Assembly (NCBI RefSeq): GCF_024347215.1
Contig: NZ_AP025282.1
Span: 4,402,001-4,466,000, forward strand
DNA length: 64,000 nt
Reading direction: 5' to 3'
DNA from: Aliamphritea ceti
GTDB lineage: Bacteria > Pseudomonadota > Gammaproteobacteria > Pseudomonadales > Balneatricaceae
Part shown: positions 45,073 through 54,043 of the stretch, piece after piece
Layout of the letters: each line of letters begins with the position of its first letter
Position numbering within the stretch: position 1 is the first letter of the stretch
Notes under the pieces: model-generated
Database searches by the model: none
Told to the model about the DNA's origin: nothing
The model's input: the letters and a program-made list of their open reading frames with translations, nothing else
Translations under genes and position numbers: made by a program

Positions 45073-47783
45073 GTCTACTGAAAAACGGCTTTGGAAAAGG
45101 CATTCGACTAAAAGTATTCACTATTACTTTGGTGCCGCTGCTGGTAATGACTCTGATACTGGCGGGATATTTTATTTCCACCCGTATTGCAGATAACGAA
45201 ACTGCATTGGTCGAAAGGGGAGCAACTATGTCTCGCCTGATGGCTGCTGCCGCAGAGTTTGGCATCATCTCAGAGCTGACTCCGCAACTTAAGGCCCTGA
45301 GTAAAGGCCCGATACAGGAAGCTGACGTTAAAGACGTAATATTCCTCAATGCTCAGGGACAACTTATCTATCGGTCGACTGATATCGATTTTCAGTTTAT
45401 TCCGCGACCATCTCCTACGTACAACAGACAAAACGGCTACTGGCTGTTTGCAACACCGGTGATGGCGACTGGCATACTGATAGACGACTCACCAGAATAT
45501 GCAGAACAGCAGTCACCACAAATCCTCGGCTGGGTTGTCATTGCGATATCCAGTGAACCCATGCGCCAGCGACAACTGGATATCATCGCCAATAGCCTCA
45601 TATTGTTATTAATAGGCATACTGGTCACCTTCATCGTTGCCGCCCGTGTTGGCCACACGCTGACGGATCCAATAATCGATCTCACCCAGCTGGTTGGCAA
45701 ATTGCAGCAAGGACAACTATCTGCCCGGGCCACAGAACAATCCAATGCGGAAATCGGTTCGTTAGAACGTGGCATAAACCTGCTCGCCGAAAGGGTACAG
45801 GCGTCTAATCAGTTACTGGAAAGCCAGGTAGATAAAGCAACCCAGCGTTTACGTAAAACCATGCAGTATCTGGAAACTCAGAACCATGCTTTACACAGAG
45901 CCAGAGAGCGAGCTGATCAGGCCAATATGGCCAAGGACGAATTCCTCGCGCGAATGAGCCATGAATTGCGCACACCGCTTACATCAGTTCTTGGTTTTAC
46001 GGGTCTGCTCAAACAAACAGAGCTAAGTTTTGAACAGCAGGAACACTGCCGAATTATTAGCCAGACTTCCACCATGTTACTAGCCATCATTGATGACATT
46101 CTCGATTTTGCAAAACTGCAATCCAACGCTATCCACCTGGAAAGTATCCCGTTTAACCCGGAAGAATGCATTCATAGCGCGATTGAGATGCAGGCACAGA
46201 GTGCTGCAACCAAAGGGTTAGAATTAATTTATCAGGTCAGTGAGGACATTCCGCCAATTGTACTCGGGGATCCAATGCGTTTACGCCAGGTTGCAACAAA
46301 CCTGATAGGCAACGCCATTAAGTTCACCGAAGAAGGCCATGTAATGGTCAGCCTTAAACGACTGGAAACAAACGACAATACATTACGCATCGAGCTTTCC
46401 GTACTCGATAGCGGTATTGGCATTAATCAAGACCAACAAGCGCATCTTTTCAGTGCATTCTCTCAGGCTGATTCATCTATAACACGTCGTTTTGGTGGTT
46501 CCGGGTTAGGCCTGGTCATTGTGCGTAAGCTACTGGAACTGATGGAAGGAGAAATTCGTCTTAGCAGTATGGAAGGGCAAGGTACCGAATTTATATGTAC
46601 TCTTAATTGTCTGCCAGCAACACCTGCTGTGGCAGGCACGCCACCCCGCCCACTTAGCCATACGAAAGAACTGATCATCTTTGATCAGCACCGCAATAGC
46701 CTGCAGGTACTTAGCAAACTGGCTCACAGCGTCGTCACACAGATTATCCCGTGTCGAACTCTGCAACATCTGAGCAGCCAGCTGCAGCAAACATCCGGCA
46801 GTAACAGCTCTCTCATTTTCGGCTTAAGTGCGGATCCGGATATTGCACACCAGCAAAAACGCAGTATTCCAGAAATATTCAAAGGCGTTAAAGGTAACAT
46901 TTTGCTTTTGGTGCCCTCACTTAACAATGATGTTACTGAGCTCACACAAATACAGAACCACCACAACATTACCGTGCTGACAAAGCCGTTACGCAAGATT
47001 AATCTGAGTAAGTGGCTGAGTCATTCAGGTACTCAGTCCGGCCGTTCACAGCTCACCAGTAAACTGCCAAAACTGACATCCGGCACTAAAGTACTCATCG
47101 CTGAAGATAACGACTTTAACCGCCTGCTGCTAAGCAGAATTATGGGTACCGCTGGCGCGTCAGTTATTGAAGCGATGAACGGTATGCAGGCGATACAGCT
47201 GGCTACCGAACATCAACCAGACATTATTCTGATGGATGTACATATGCCTCGTATTGACGGTATCGAAGCCACTCTTCAGATTCGTCAAACGTTACCGCAG
47301 ATACCCATAGTTGCATTGACCGCAAATGTTGTTTCCAGCGAAGAACAGGCTTTAATTCATGCCGGTGTAAACCGTATCGAATACAAGCCTATTAACGATA
47401 TTCGCCTGCTGAATACTATGCGTTTGTTGCTGAAGCAAGAGCTGGGCAGCTTACCGCCTGCAGCTAAACCTCATGACGAAAAAAGCGCCACAGATCTGAG
47501 CAATTACAAGCTCAATGCGGCAGACCTGCATGCCGAGCTTCTGCGTCAGCTGACCTCATTGCAAGAAGGATTTTCTGCTCAGGATATACATAAATTGCGC
47601 AATCATGCGCATCAGTTAACAGGACTTGCAGGGCTGTTCGAATTACCGGCACTGGAACTAGCCAGTATCGACCTCACACACGCGGTCAAAAAAGCAGATA
47701 TTCGCAATAGCTGGCACTGTTTGTGGCGATTACAACGTCTTATTGAGCATCAGCAATATAACGATGAGACAGATGGAAGTTAA
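45069..47783 (+). CDS. BarA-like hybrid sensor histidine kinase with receiver and HPt domains
   Basis: A 904-residue hybrid kinase with BarA architecture. TM1 is near 16-36, a short periplasmic domain at 37-172, TM2 near 174-195, then HAMP, and HisKA with H298 in MSHELRTPLTSVLGF. The HATPase includes NLIGNAIKFTEEG, DSGIGI and FGGSGLGL. A degenerate receiver-like segment covers about 535-670. A true receiver follows (EDN near 680, phospho-acceptor D723 in LMDVHMP, K773), and an HPt domain has H848 in HAHQLTG. The complete phosphorelay could feed a UvrY-type regulator elsewhere; none is adjacent. It is co-translated with the binding protein upstream. Confidence 0.93.
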   Translation: MSLLKNGFGKGIRLKVFTITLVPLLVMTLILAGYFISTRIADNETALVERGATMSRLMAAAAEFGIISELTPQLKALSKGPIQEADVKDVIFLNAQGQLIYRSTDIDFQFIPRPSPTYNRQNGYWLFATPVMATGILIDDSPEYAEQQSPQILGWVVIAISSEPMRQRQLDIIANSLILLLIGILVTFIVAARVGHTLTDPIIDLTQLVGKLQQGQLSARATEQSNAEIGSLERGINLLAERVQASNQLLESQVDKATQRLRKTMQYLETQNHALHRARERADQANMAKDEFLARMSHELRTPLTSVLGFTGLLKQTELSFEQQEHCRIISQTSTMLLAIIDDILDFAKLQSNAIHLESIPFNPEECIHSAIEMQAQSAATKGLELIYQVSEDIPPIVLGDPMRLRQVATNLIGNAIKFTEEGHVMVSLKRLETNDNTLRIELSVLDSGIGINQDQQAHLFSAFSQADSSITRRFGGSGLGLVIVRKLLELMEGEIRLSSMEGQGTEFICTLNCLPATPAVAGTPPRPLSHTKELIIFDQHRNSLQVLSKLAHSVVTQIIPCRTLQHLSSQLQQTSGSNSSLIFGLSADPDIAHQQKRSIPEIFKGVKGNILLLVPSLNNDVTELTQIQNHHNITVLTKPLRKINLSKWLSHSGTQSGRSQLTSKLPKLTSGTKVLIAEDNDFNRLLLSRIMGTAGASVIEAMNGMQAIQLATEHQPDIILMDVHMPRIDGIEATLQIRQTLPQIPIVALTANVVSSEEQALIHAGVNRIEYKPINDIRLLNTMRLLLKQELGSLPPAAKPHDEKSATDLSNYKLNAADLHAELLRQLTSLQEGFSAQDIHKLRNHAHQLTGLAGLFELPALELASIDLTHAVKKADIRNSWHCLWRLQRLIEHQQYNDETDGS

Positions 47784-47796
47784 AGATAAGATTTAA

Positions 47797-48168
47797 TCAG
47801 AAATCCCGGGTTACAGGTGTGTGTTTAATAATGTCCGTCAGCTTCTCTGCCTGCTCATGAATAAACGCCCGTCCGGCCGCATCATATAAACGCCCGTGCA
47901 ACCCAGGCTTAGCAGGCAGTTCAGTTAGGCCTTCATCAAATTCATAGCAGCCACGACGAATACCTTCTAAAGCTTCATCATGAAAGATTGGTGATCCAAG
48001 AAACACCGCCCAGGCTTGCTGGCCTGTCGTGCCATCGTTTATACCCTGCAAAAGTGCAAGCACTGACTTCCTGCTTGGACGATATGTAGGCGTACGACCA
48101 AACACCAAAGCCACGATTAGCAGTAACAGAAAAATTAAGGTAACAAAAAAAATCAGAAGAAATTGCAT
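47797..48168 (-). CDS. Uncharacterised membrane-anchored protein
   Basis: A 123-residue protein with one N-terminal membrane helix (FLLIFFVTLIFLLLLIVALV) and a cytosolic or periplasmic domain of about 95 residues containing GINDGTTGQQAWAVFLGSPI and EGIRRGCYEFDEGL. No family was recognised. It lies 6 nt after the DUF2489 gene, on the same strand, so the two probably act together. Confidence 0.75.
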   Translation of the reverse strand: MQFLLIFFVTLIFLLLLIVALVFGRTPTYRPSRKSVLALLQGINDGTTGQQAWAVFLGSPIFHDEALEGIRRGCYEFDEGLTELPAKPGLHGRLYDAAGRAFIHEQAEKLTDIIKHTPVTRDF

Positions 48169-48174
48169 ACTTAC

Positions 48175-48660
48175 TTAATGATAACGATCAAAAGGATGTT
48201 GCCGCAGCTTACCTGCCGCAATTAAAACAGCGCCTTTGTGGGTATTTTCAACATCATCCATTAGTTGCATATGCGGAAGCTTTTGCTTAGTTTTTAATGC
48301 TTTCCATTCCTTTAAGCGGGGAATATGCCGAGTCTTTTCGTACACTTCGCTGAAAACTGCAAAATCGTCGTTCATACAAAGCTGCGGATCTAAGTTATCC
48401 AGTAGCATACGACAACGAATTGAGCCTTCAACCACGGACATTTCTTCATTCATCAGTGTTTGCGCAATCACCTGTAAACTTTCAACTAAATATGCACGGT
48501 GTTCCTGAGCTTTTTTTGCGACAGTCTCCAGACGACGCTGGTTCTCTTCACGCTGGGATTTTTGCTGACCTAACACTCGCAAAATAAACCACAGCGAACC
48601 GGCACTCACCACCAGCCCTAACATTATTAACCCATACACCACAGTCTCAGACATCCACAA
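48175..48660 (-). CDS. DUF2489 domain protein
   Basis: A 161-residue protein with one N-terminal helix (VYGLIMLGLVVSAGSLWFIL), a charged coiled coil (about 30-55), then the conserved DUF2489 body (RAYLVESLQVIAQTLMNEEM, VVEGSIRCRMLLDNLDP, FSEVYEKTRHIPRLKEWKAL). The family is common in marine gammaproteobacteria and has no known function. Start MWMSE or MSE at residue 3. It is the first gene of a two-gene unit. Confidence 0.82.
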   Translation of the reverse strand: MWMSETVVYGLIMLGLVVSAGSLWFILRVLGQQKSQREENQRRLETVAKKAQEHRAYLVESLQVIAQTLMNEEMSVVEGSIRCRMLLDNLDPQLCMNDDFAVFSEVYEKTRHIPRLKEWKALKTKQKLPHMQLMDDVENTHKGAVLIAAGKLRQHPFDRYH

Positions 48661-48759
48661 CCTCTACCCTCTCTTATTCACTATAGAATGTATTATCCCC
48701 TAAAACCGACCAGAGCTATAGAGCTCTGGCCTGTTCTGAAAATAAGCGACGATGATTTT

Positions 48760-50373
48760 TCACAGCTCTGCTGTCAGCTGTAACTGTTGAATAAAACCTG
48801 CCCGATACCCATAAATATCCTGGCCTTTCCCCTTTCGGGCTAATTCAGCCAGAGACTGCCAGCTAAATGCCGATAATGACTGATGATTACGCAACTTCTG
48901 ACCATATCCGGCAACAGCAGCCGCAAAATGGAAATCCTGACTACAGCTCTGTAAAAGCTGGCAATTTCTATCTGCACGAACGGCTAATGCCTGTTCCTGA
49001 CTGTTACCACCTTGCTGTATTTTATAACGTAATCGAATATAGCCAAGCTCAGTATTATCAACCATGTTATAACGATCATCAGATGACTGATAACGTAATG
49101 CATGGGTAGATGGCTGGTCCTGTAAAATCAATTCATACAGCGCAGTAGCAGTCTGGCCCGCGCCAACCTCACCAGCATCAGTTCGCTCATCTAAAAATGC
49201 TTCAGCTTCCAACTGGCGGTTTTCATAACCAATTAAGCGGTAACTTTGTACAACGGCCGGATTAAACTCTACCTGTATCCGGGCATCCCATGCCAATGTA
49301 TGAAAATTAGCCGCCATTTGCTCAATCAGTACTTTACGCGCTTCCTGAAGTGAATCGATATACGCAGCATTACCATCTCCCGCATTACTTAAGGTTTCCA
49401 TAAGATGATCGTTATAGTTACCCTCACCAAAGCCCAACACACTCAGACTAACGCCTTGGCTCCGCTGCTCACTTATATAACGTTCCAACTCCTTTACACC
49501 GGTCATACCTAGATTAAAATCACCATCGGTAGTGAGTAAAACTCTGTTTACGCCCCCTTCAATCAGATGCTCTACTGCAGTGCTATAGGCCAGTTTTAAA
49601 CCACCTTCACCATAAGTACCACCACCTGCATCCAAAGCATCAATCGCATTTAGAATTTTTCTCCGCTGATTACCGGGTGTAGCATCTAATACTTGTCGTG
49701 CGTTACCGGCATAAGTAATCAGGCTTATTTTGTCGTGTTTATTCAATTGTTTGACTAAAAGTTTTAGCGATTGTTTAACCAATGGGAGTTTCTTAGCACT
49801 CGACATCGAACCTGATACATCCACCAAAAATACCAGATTAGAACCTCTGTCACTGTTCATATCCCGGGCTTTCATAGCAACTTTCAGCAAGCTTGCTTTT
49901 GAACTCCAGGGACTGGCACCCAGCTCATACTCAAGAGATAAAGGTGTTGTTCCTTTAGGTTGTGGATAATCGTAGCTAAAGTAGTTCACCAACTCTTCTG
50001 TACGTACGGCATCTACCGGCGGCAAACGTCCCTCATTAATAAAACGTCGTACATTTGCAAAACTGGCAGTATCCACATCCAGGCTAAACGTACTTAATGG
50101 ACGGGATGCTGGAGAATGCGACTGATTATTTTCGAATCGCTGATAATTTTCTGTAGAGATACCCGGCACCATCACTGGCATATAGGTACTATCAGCCTGC
50201 AGGCTGCGCTTCCCCATCTTAGATAGCAGTTGAACCTGCGGCTCTTGCAAAACCTCCGCAGAAGTTTCGATTTTCTTCTCAGATTGTTGGTACTTTTGCT
50301 GAGCACAACCAGCAATACCCGTAATAACGACCGCCGAAACCGCCAGTGCCAAATGTTTTGTTTTAACCGACAT
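48760..50373 (-). CDS. YfbK-like von Willebrand factor A lipoprotein
   Basis: A 537-residue lipoprotein with lipobox ITGIAGC (Cys23). Order: an N-terminal vWF-associated segment (about 95-160; STFSLDVDTASFANVRRFIN, PPVDAVRTEELVNYF), a VWA domain with MIDAS DVSGSMS (185-191), GGGTYGEGGL and TTDGDFNLG, and a C-terminal DUF3520-like region (LGYIRLRYK near the end). Size and order match E. coli YfbK, of uncertain function. The intact MIDAS implies divalent-cation-dependent protein binding at the envelope. It is divergent from an unknown gene at 50483. Confidence 0.9.
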   Translation of the reverse strand: MSVKTKHLALAVSAVVITGIAGCAQQKYQQSEKKIETSAEVLQEPQVQLLSKMGKRSLQADSTYMPVMVPGISTENYQRFENNQSHSPASRPLSTFSLDVDTASFANVRRFINEGRLPPVDAVRTEELVNYFSYDYPQPKGTTPLSLEYELGASPWSSKASLLKVAMKARDMNSDRGSNLVFLVDVSGSMSSAKKLPLVKQSLKLLVKQLNKHDKISLITYAGNARQVLDATPGNQRRKILNAIDALDAGGGTYGEGGLKLAYSTAVEHLIEGGVNRVLLTTDGDFNLGMTGVKELERYISEQRSQGVSLSVLGFGEGNYNDHLMETLSNAGDGNAAYIDSLQEARKVLIEQMAANFHTLAWDARIQVEFNPAVVQSYRLIGYENRQLEAEAFLDERTDAGEVGAGQTATALYELILQDQPSTHALRYQSSDDRYNMVDNTELGYIRLRYKIQQGGNSQEQALAVRADRNCQLLQSCSQDFHFAAAVAGYGQKLRNHQSLSAFSWQSLAELARKGKGQDIYGYRAGFIQQLQLTAEL

Positions 50374-50482
50374 ACTGAATTCCTCACATAAAGTATTTGC
50401 ACCTATGCTAGGTTTTCAGCAAGCTATGTACTGATACCAGTTCAAGACAAAAACGGGCTTCTGATTCTTATAGTTTTATGTT

Positions 50483-51364
50483 ATGGCAAATTTATACAGT
50501 AAAATTCATCGCCTCAAAGCCCAGGGCTGGACCTGGGACGAATTTCTTCAGCAGATAAGTTTAATTTATCCGCCAGGCATCGATGAAAAAACACTCTATG
50601 GGCTATATCGTCACCCCCACAGAAAAGCCTCACGCCATATTCGCCAAATATTAGAGCAATTACACGATCAGTGTTTTCCTTCCCCTTTCCCATCATCTGC
50701 TGAAGCCCTGATTGGCCTGTATAACCGACAGGTAAATAACCCTAAACAACCAGACCTTACTGCAGACCAGATGGCATTAAGCGCGTACTTAACAGAGGCA
50801 TGTCAATATGGCCCCCTGCTCTATCGAGCACGCCTTTACTGGCTTTCAGCGAACATCCAGCTGGATCAGCTAAGTGTATTCCGTAAAAATGGTAAGCATG
50901 AACAGTTAAATCTGGCACAACAGCAGGGTATTAAAGATTATCAACAGAGCCTTTCCCTATTAGAAGAAGCAATCCTCACAACTAAAACTGGCGCCTCTAT
51001 AGATGTATTCACGCTCTATAAGTTACGCCAGAATATGCTGGCCTGTTATCTGAATGCTTTATCGCCCGAACAACGAAGTGAAAGTAAAACCTTGCTTGAG
51101 TATCTTAAGGTCTGTGATTTTATTAACAGCACCAAACAAGTACTCGAGTCAGAACCCTATCAGTGGCTACTGGCGCGCAACGGTTTACGTTTTAGCTCAC
51201 TGACGCAGAATGCACAGGATTGCCAGTGGTTTTACAGGGCACTGTGTACAGCGAACAAGGCTTTCAAAAACTTGAATTACAGTCCTGAAAATACTCCGTC
51301 TATTGCCAGCAGTGTTGAATTTCATTGGGCAATTGAAAACGCTTTAGACCTTTCAGACTTTTAA
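50483..51364 (+). CDS. Uncharacterised helical protein
   Basis: A 293-residue protein with no signal peptide or membrane helix. The N-terminus (MANLYSKIHRLKAQGWTWDE then YPPGIDEKTLYGLYRHPHRK) has the look of a small helix-turn-helix-like unit, and the remainder (QQGIKDYQQSLSLLEEAILT, VFTLYKLRQNMLACYLNALS) is alpha-helical and TPR-like. No family was recognised. A small lipoprotein gene follows after 11 nt, so they form a unit divergent from the VWA lipoprotein gene. Confidence 0.75.
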   Translation: MANLYSKIHRLKAQGWTWDEFLQQISLIYPPGIDEKTLYGLYRHPHRKASRHIRQILEQLHDQCFPSPFPSSAEALIGLYNRQVNNPKQPDLTADQMALSAYLTEACQYGPLLYRARLYWLSANIQLDQLSVFRKNGKHEQLNLAQQQGIKDYQQSLSLLEEAILTTKTGASIDVFTLYKLRQNMLACYLNALSPEQRSESKTLLEYLKVCDFINSTKQVLESEPYQWLLARNGLRFSSLTQNAQDCQWFYRALCTANKAFKNLNYSPENTPSIASSVEFHWAIENALDLSDF

Positions 51365-51375
51365 AGGGATTACTT

Positions 51376-51606
51376 ATGTCACCTATTCGCCTGCTTATCG
51401 CTTTTATCATCAGCTTACTTCTGATCAGCTGTGCCGTTAACTATCAACAAGAAACACCTGTTAGTAAGCAGGAGAGTAGACAGGAGAATAAGCCGGCAGC
51501 CAGCAGTATAGAGTCAGAAACCAGGGAAGAAGCACAGGATGCAGTCGAACCTTTATTAAAACGGGCACCAGCTGATGAGGACGATGATATGTTACGTCTT
51601 GATTAG
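51376..51606 (+). CDS. Small acidic lipoprotein
   Basis: A 76-residue protein with lipobox LLISC (Cys19) after one hydrophobic helix, then a low-complexity Glu/Ser/Lys-rich tail ending in an acidic run (PADEDDDMLRLD). The tail is probably disordered. Function unknown. It follows the helical gene by 11 nt. Confidence 0.7.
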   Translation: MSPIRLLIAFIISLLLISCAVNYQQETPVSKQESRQENKPAASSIESETREEAQDAVEPLLKRAPADEDDDMLRLD

Positions 51607-51624
51607 AGATTCAGACATCAAATC

Positions 51625-51649
51625 CAGAAGCGGCCGGGCGGCGCTTCTG
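51625..51649. terminator. Stem-loop between convergent genes
   Basis: CAGAAGCG (51625-51632) pairs with CGCTTCTG (51642-51649) over a GC-rich loop, with outer GATTCAG/CTGAATC also complementary. There is no T tract, so it is only terminator-like. Confidence 0.5.
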
Positions 51650-51684
51650 AATCTGCTGAAAAATGAGGAGCCTGTCAGTAAGGC

Positions 51685-52074
51685 TTATAGCTCATCGATA
51701 CGACGGCGCAGCTCGTCTACTTTACGGGAAACAACTTTCTCAAGGTGATCCAGCTCTTCAATAAGATGCTCTTTCTTATCTTTAGCTTTCTTCTCGCCTG
51801 CCACCAGCTGATCCAGCTCAGCAACAGCTTTCAGAAAATATGGAGAAGCTTCGGTTGTGTCGCGAAAAGGTACAAAACCGCTATCTGTAGGCACTGCTTT
51901 ATGCGCCCGTTTAAACTTAAACTTCTTGCTCTTAGCCATCCACTCGCCCTGATGGCGATGCAGATAAATCTTCAGCACATCGATATCATTCTCGATGCGG
52001 GATGAGTAACGCTGGATCTCATACGGATCTTCGATACCCATTTCTTTCAATGTTGGAAATTTCTCAGCAGACAT
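51685..52074 (-). CDS. DUF3461 family protein
   Basis: About 129 residues starting at ATG 52074, seven nt after AGGAG; 13 upstream residues in the longer frame would include that ribosome site and are rejected. FPTLKEMGIEDPYEIQRYSS then NDIDVLKIYLHR and KSKKFKFKRAHK match DUF3461, and a C-terminal coiled coil follows (ELDQLVAGEKKAKDKKEHLI). Soluble, basic in the middle. The family is gammaproteobacterial and of unknown function. Monocistronic. Confidence 0.87.
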   Translation of the reverse strand: MSAEKFPTLKEMGIEDPYEIQRYSSRIENDIDVLKIYLHRHQGEWMAKSKKFKFKRAHKAVPTDSGFVPFRDTTEASPYFLKAVAELDQLVAGEKKAKDKKEHLIEELDHLEKVVSRKVDELRRRIDEL

Positions 52075-52247
52075 CACACCACTCCTTGTAAAAAATTGAC
52101 AAACCTGGCTCATTATAGGGCAGTCTTAAATAATTCTTAAGAGAGTATTTCTAACCAATGACCCATAATGAGTTCATCTTTATTCACAATCCCATTACCT
52201 ATGCCAAAATATCGATAAGTAAATCATCACTTACCCCAAGATACCCT

Positions 52248-53033
52248 TTATTTATGAGGTTCCGGCAGATAAGTAAGGTATTGCAGAAGTAATGGAAAAT
52301 CAATTCCCCACTTATCATGAAGCGCTTCTTGCTGATTCTTCAGGCTATCTAAGGATACAAAAGGCATACGCCGGCAAAACAACACAACATTCTCAAACGT
52401 ATCCATATGAAATACGACTACATGTGAAAAATATTGGCGTATTTCCAGTAAAATCTGTAACAGATGCGCCTGATTATCAGGCATAAGGTTCACTGTCAAA
52501 ACACCTTCATAGCTGACTTTCTGCTGTAAATCAGCAATGAAAACCGGATCATTAATACATTCAGCCATTTTTTTATATTCAAACAAATCAACCATTACTA
52601 AACCGTAACACTGTTGACTATTTGCGACATATTCATCTGCACTCTCAAGACAGACCTTTACACTTTCCGGCAACGAAAAATACTCTTGTACTGACGCCAG
52701 CAATTCAGCATTTAACTCAACAGCCGTTAACTGCGAGCCTGGCAGTTTATATGACAAAAATCGTTCAAATGCAGCGCCTCCCATTCCTAAATTAAGAATA
52801 CTATCAGGTAGTTCCCCCATCACAATTGCCATCAGCATGGCCTGCGAATAAGGAAATACGGGATACCATGGTCGATTCAGATCAACGGCAGCCTGCACGT
52901 GCTGATCACTGAAGCGAAGCCAGCGATAGCCTTCCTGCTGATATATCGAATAACCGTGATCTACAGAAACTGAGCGATACAACAACTCACCCGCCGTAAA
53001 CAGCCTCTTATATTCAACATTTGAAATAAACAT
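52248..53033 (-). CDS. Spermidine synthase-like methyltransferase-fold protein
   Basis: A 261-residue soluble protein with the SpeE-like Rossmann core: ILNLGMGGAAFERFLSY in place of the glycine-rich GGGDG loop, then LTAVELNAELLASVQEYFSL and YGLVMVDLFEY. The catalytic Asp-centred motifs of true aminopropyl transferases are not preserved, so polyamine synthesis is unlikely. It abuts the exported FGE-like gene with no gap (stop at 53034, start at 53033), a strict co-translation arrangement. Function unknown. Confidence 0.75.
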   Translation of the reverse strand: MFISNVEYKRLFTAGELLYRSVSVDHGYSIYQQEGYRWLRFSDQHVQAAVDLNRPWYPVFPYSQAMLMAIVMGELPDSILNLGMGGAAFERFLSYKLPGSQLTAVELNAELLASVQEYFSLPESVKVCLESADEYVANSQQCYGLVMVDLFEYKKMAECINDPVFIADLQQKVSYEGVLTVNLMPDNQAHLLQILLEIRQYFSHVVVFHMDTFENVVLFCRRMPFVSLDSLKNQQEALHDKWGIDFPLLLQYLTYLPEPHK

Positions 53034-53885
53034 TTATCTGAGTAACTCTTTTTCATTCACAGGAATAACACACCGAATACCATTCGAACCATATAAATCA
53101 GGATTACCTGTAATCGGTTTAGCAAACCGGTTAGATACTCTGTGAGCGTCAGGCTTCTCATCCCAGGATCCGCCTTTAATCACTTTTCTATTTCCCTCAG
53201 GAGGGCCTGTTAACACACCGTTCCCATAATACTGACGATGGGCGTCCGTCTGATACCAATCCATCAGCCATTCGCTGGTTCCACCAATCATATCGTATAA
53301 ACCATACTGGTTAGGTGGGAAGCTGCCACGGGGCCAGGTCAGATCTCGCCAGCAGCCATCAGTCTCAGTATCAGCTTTACCAGCCACAAAAGGATCAATT
53401 ACCGCCCTGGAACAATCCACAACCTCACGTCCCCAGGGAAATTCTGTAGTGGCACCATCCCTTGCTGCCCACTCCCATTCAACATCATATGCAAGTCGAG
53501 CTCCCTGCCACTGACAATATTGCAAAGCCTGCTTCCAGTTCACACAATTCAGAGGGTAATTATCTCTGCCTGGTGCCCCATAATTACAATAATGGGTGCG
53601 CAGATAACTGAATGGTTTCGAACAAACACCCTCTTCAACGCAAGCATGATATTCAGCGACTGATACTTCATGCGAACTCATCCAAAAACTTTCAACCCGT
53701 ACACTCACACCGCCAGCAGGACCCTCATCGGTATCACAACGAACATCTCCAGCAGAGCAACCAAGTTGATAATGACCTCCCGGAACCAGAACCTTATCGA
53801 AAGATGCCCCTGAGCTAACAGGCACTGTAAACAATACGGAAATAGCTAACAAAGCAGTTAAATATTTATAAAGTAACTGATACAT
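53034..53885 (-). CDS. Exported FGE-sulfatase-fold protein lacking catalytic cysteines
   Basis: About 283 residues from ATG 53885 (GGGGG just upstream); an alternative start lies 27 nt earlier. The signal peptide ends near SSGA. The domain is the formylglycine-generating-enzyme/DUF323 fold: VLVPGGHYQLGCSAGD, SFWMSSHEVSVAEYHACVEE, PLNCVNWKQALQYCQWQGAR, EWEWAARDGATTEFPWGRE, NQYGLYDMIGGTSEWLMDWY, KVIKGGSWDEKPDAHR. The cysteine pair of true FGE just after this segment is absent (it reads RVSNRFAKPI), so sulfatase activation is not expected. Several other cysteines fit periplasmic disulfides. Possibly a binding or structural protein. Confidence 0.85.
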   Translation of the reverse strand: MYQLLYKYLTALLAISVLFTVPVSSGASFDKVLVPGGHYQLGCSAGDVRCDTDEGPAGGVSVRVESFWMSSHEVSVAEYHACVEEGVCSKPFSYLRTHYCNYGAPGRDNYPLNCVNWKQALQYCQWQGARLAYDVEWEWAARDGATTEFPWGREVVDCSRAVIDPFVAGKADTETDGCWRDLTWPRGSFPPNQYGLYDMIGGTSEWLMDWYQTDAHRQYYGNGVLTGPPEGNRKVIKGGSWDEKPDAHRVSNRFAKPITGNPDLYGSNGIRCVIPVNEKELLR

Positions 53886-54043
53886 AAAGCCCCCGATGAT
53901 AATCATATACATACTGACATAGCCGATATTGAACAGGCTACAACTGTGGATTAACGGACATAAAAAATGGTGTACTGCACATAGGAATACATGCCCAGCA
54001 CTTTTATATTCCGGGCATACATTAACTCCGCAGGTAATACGTC

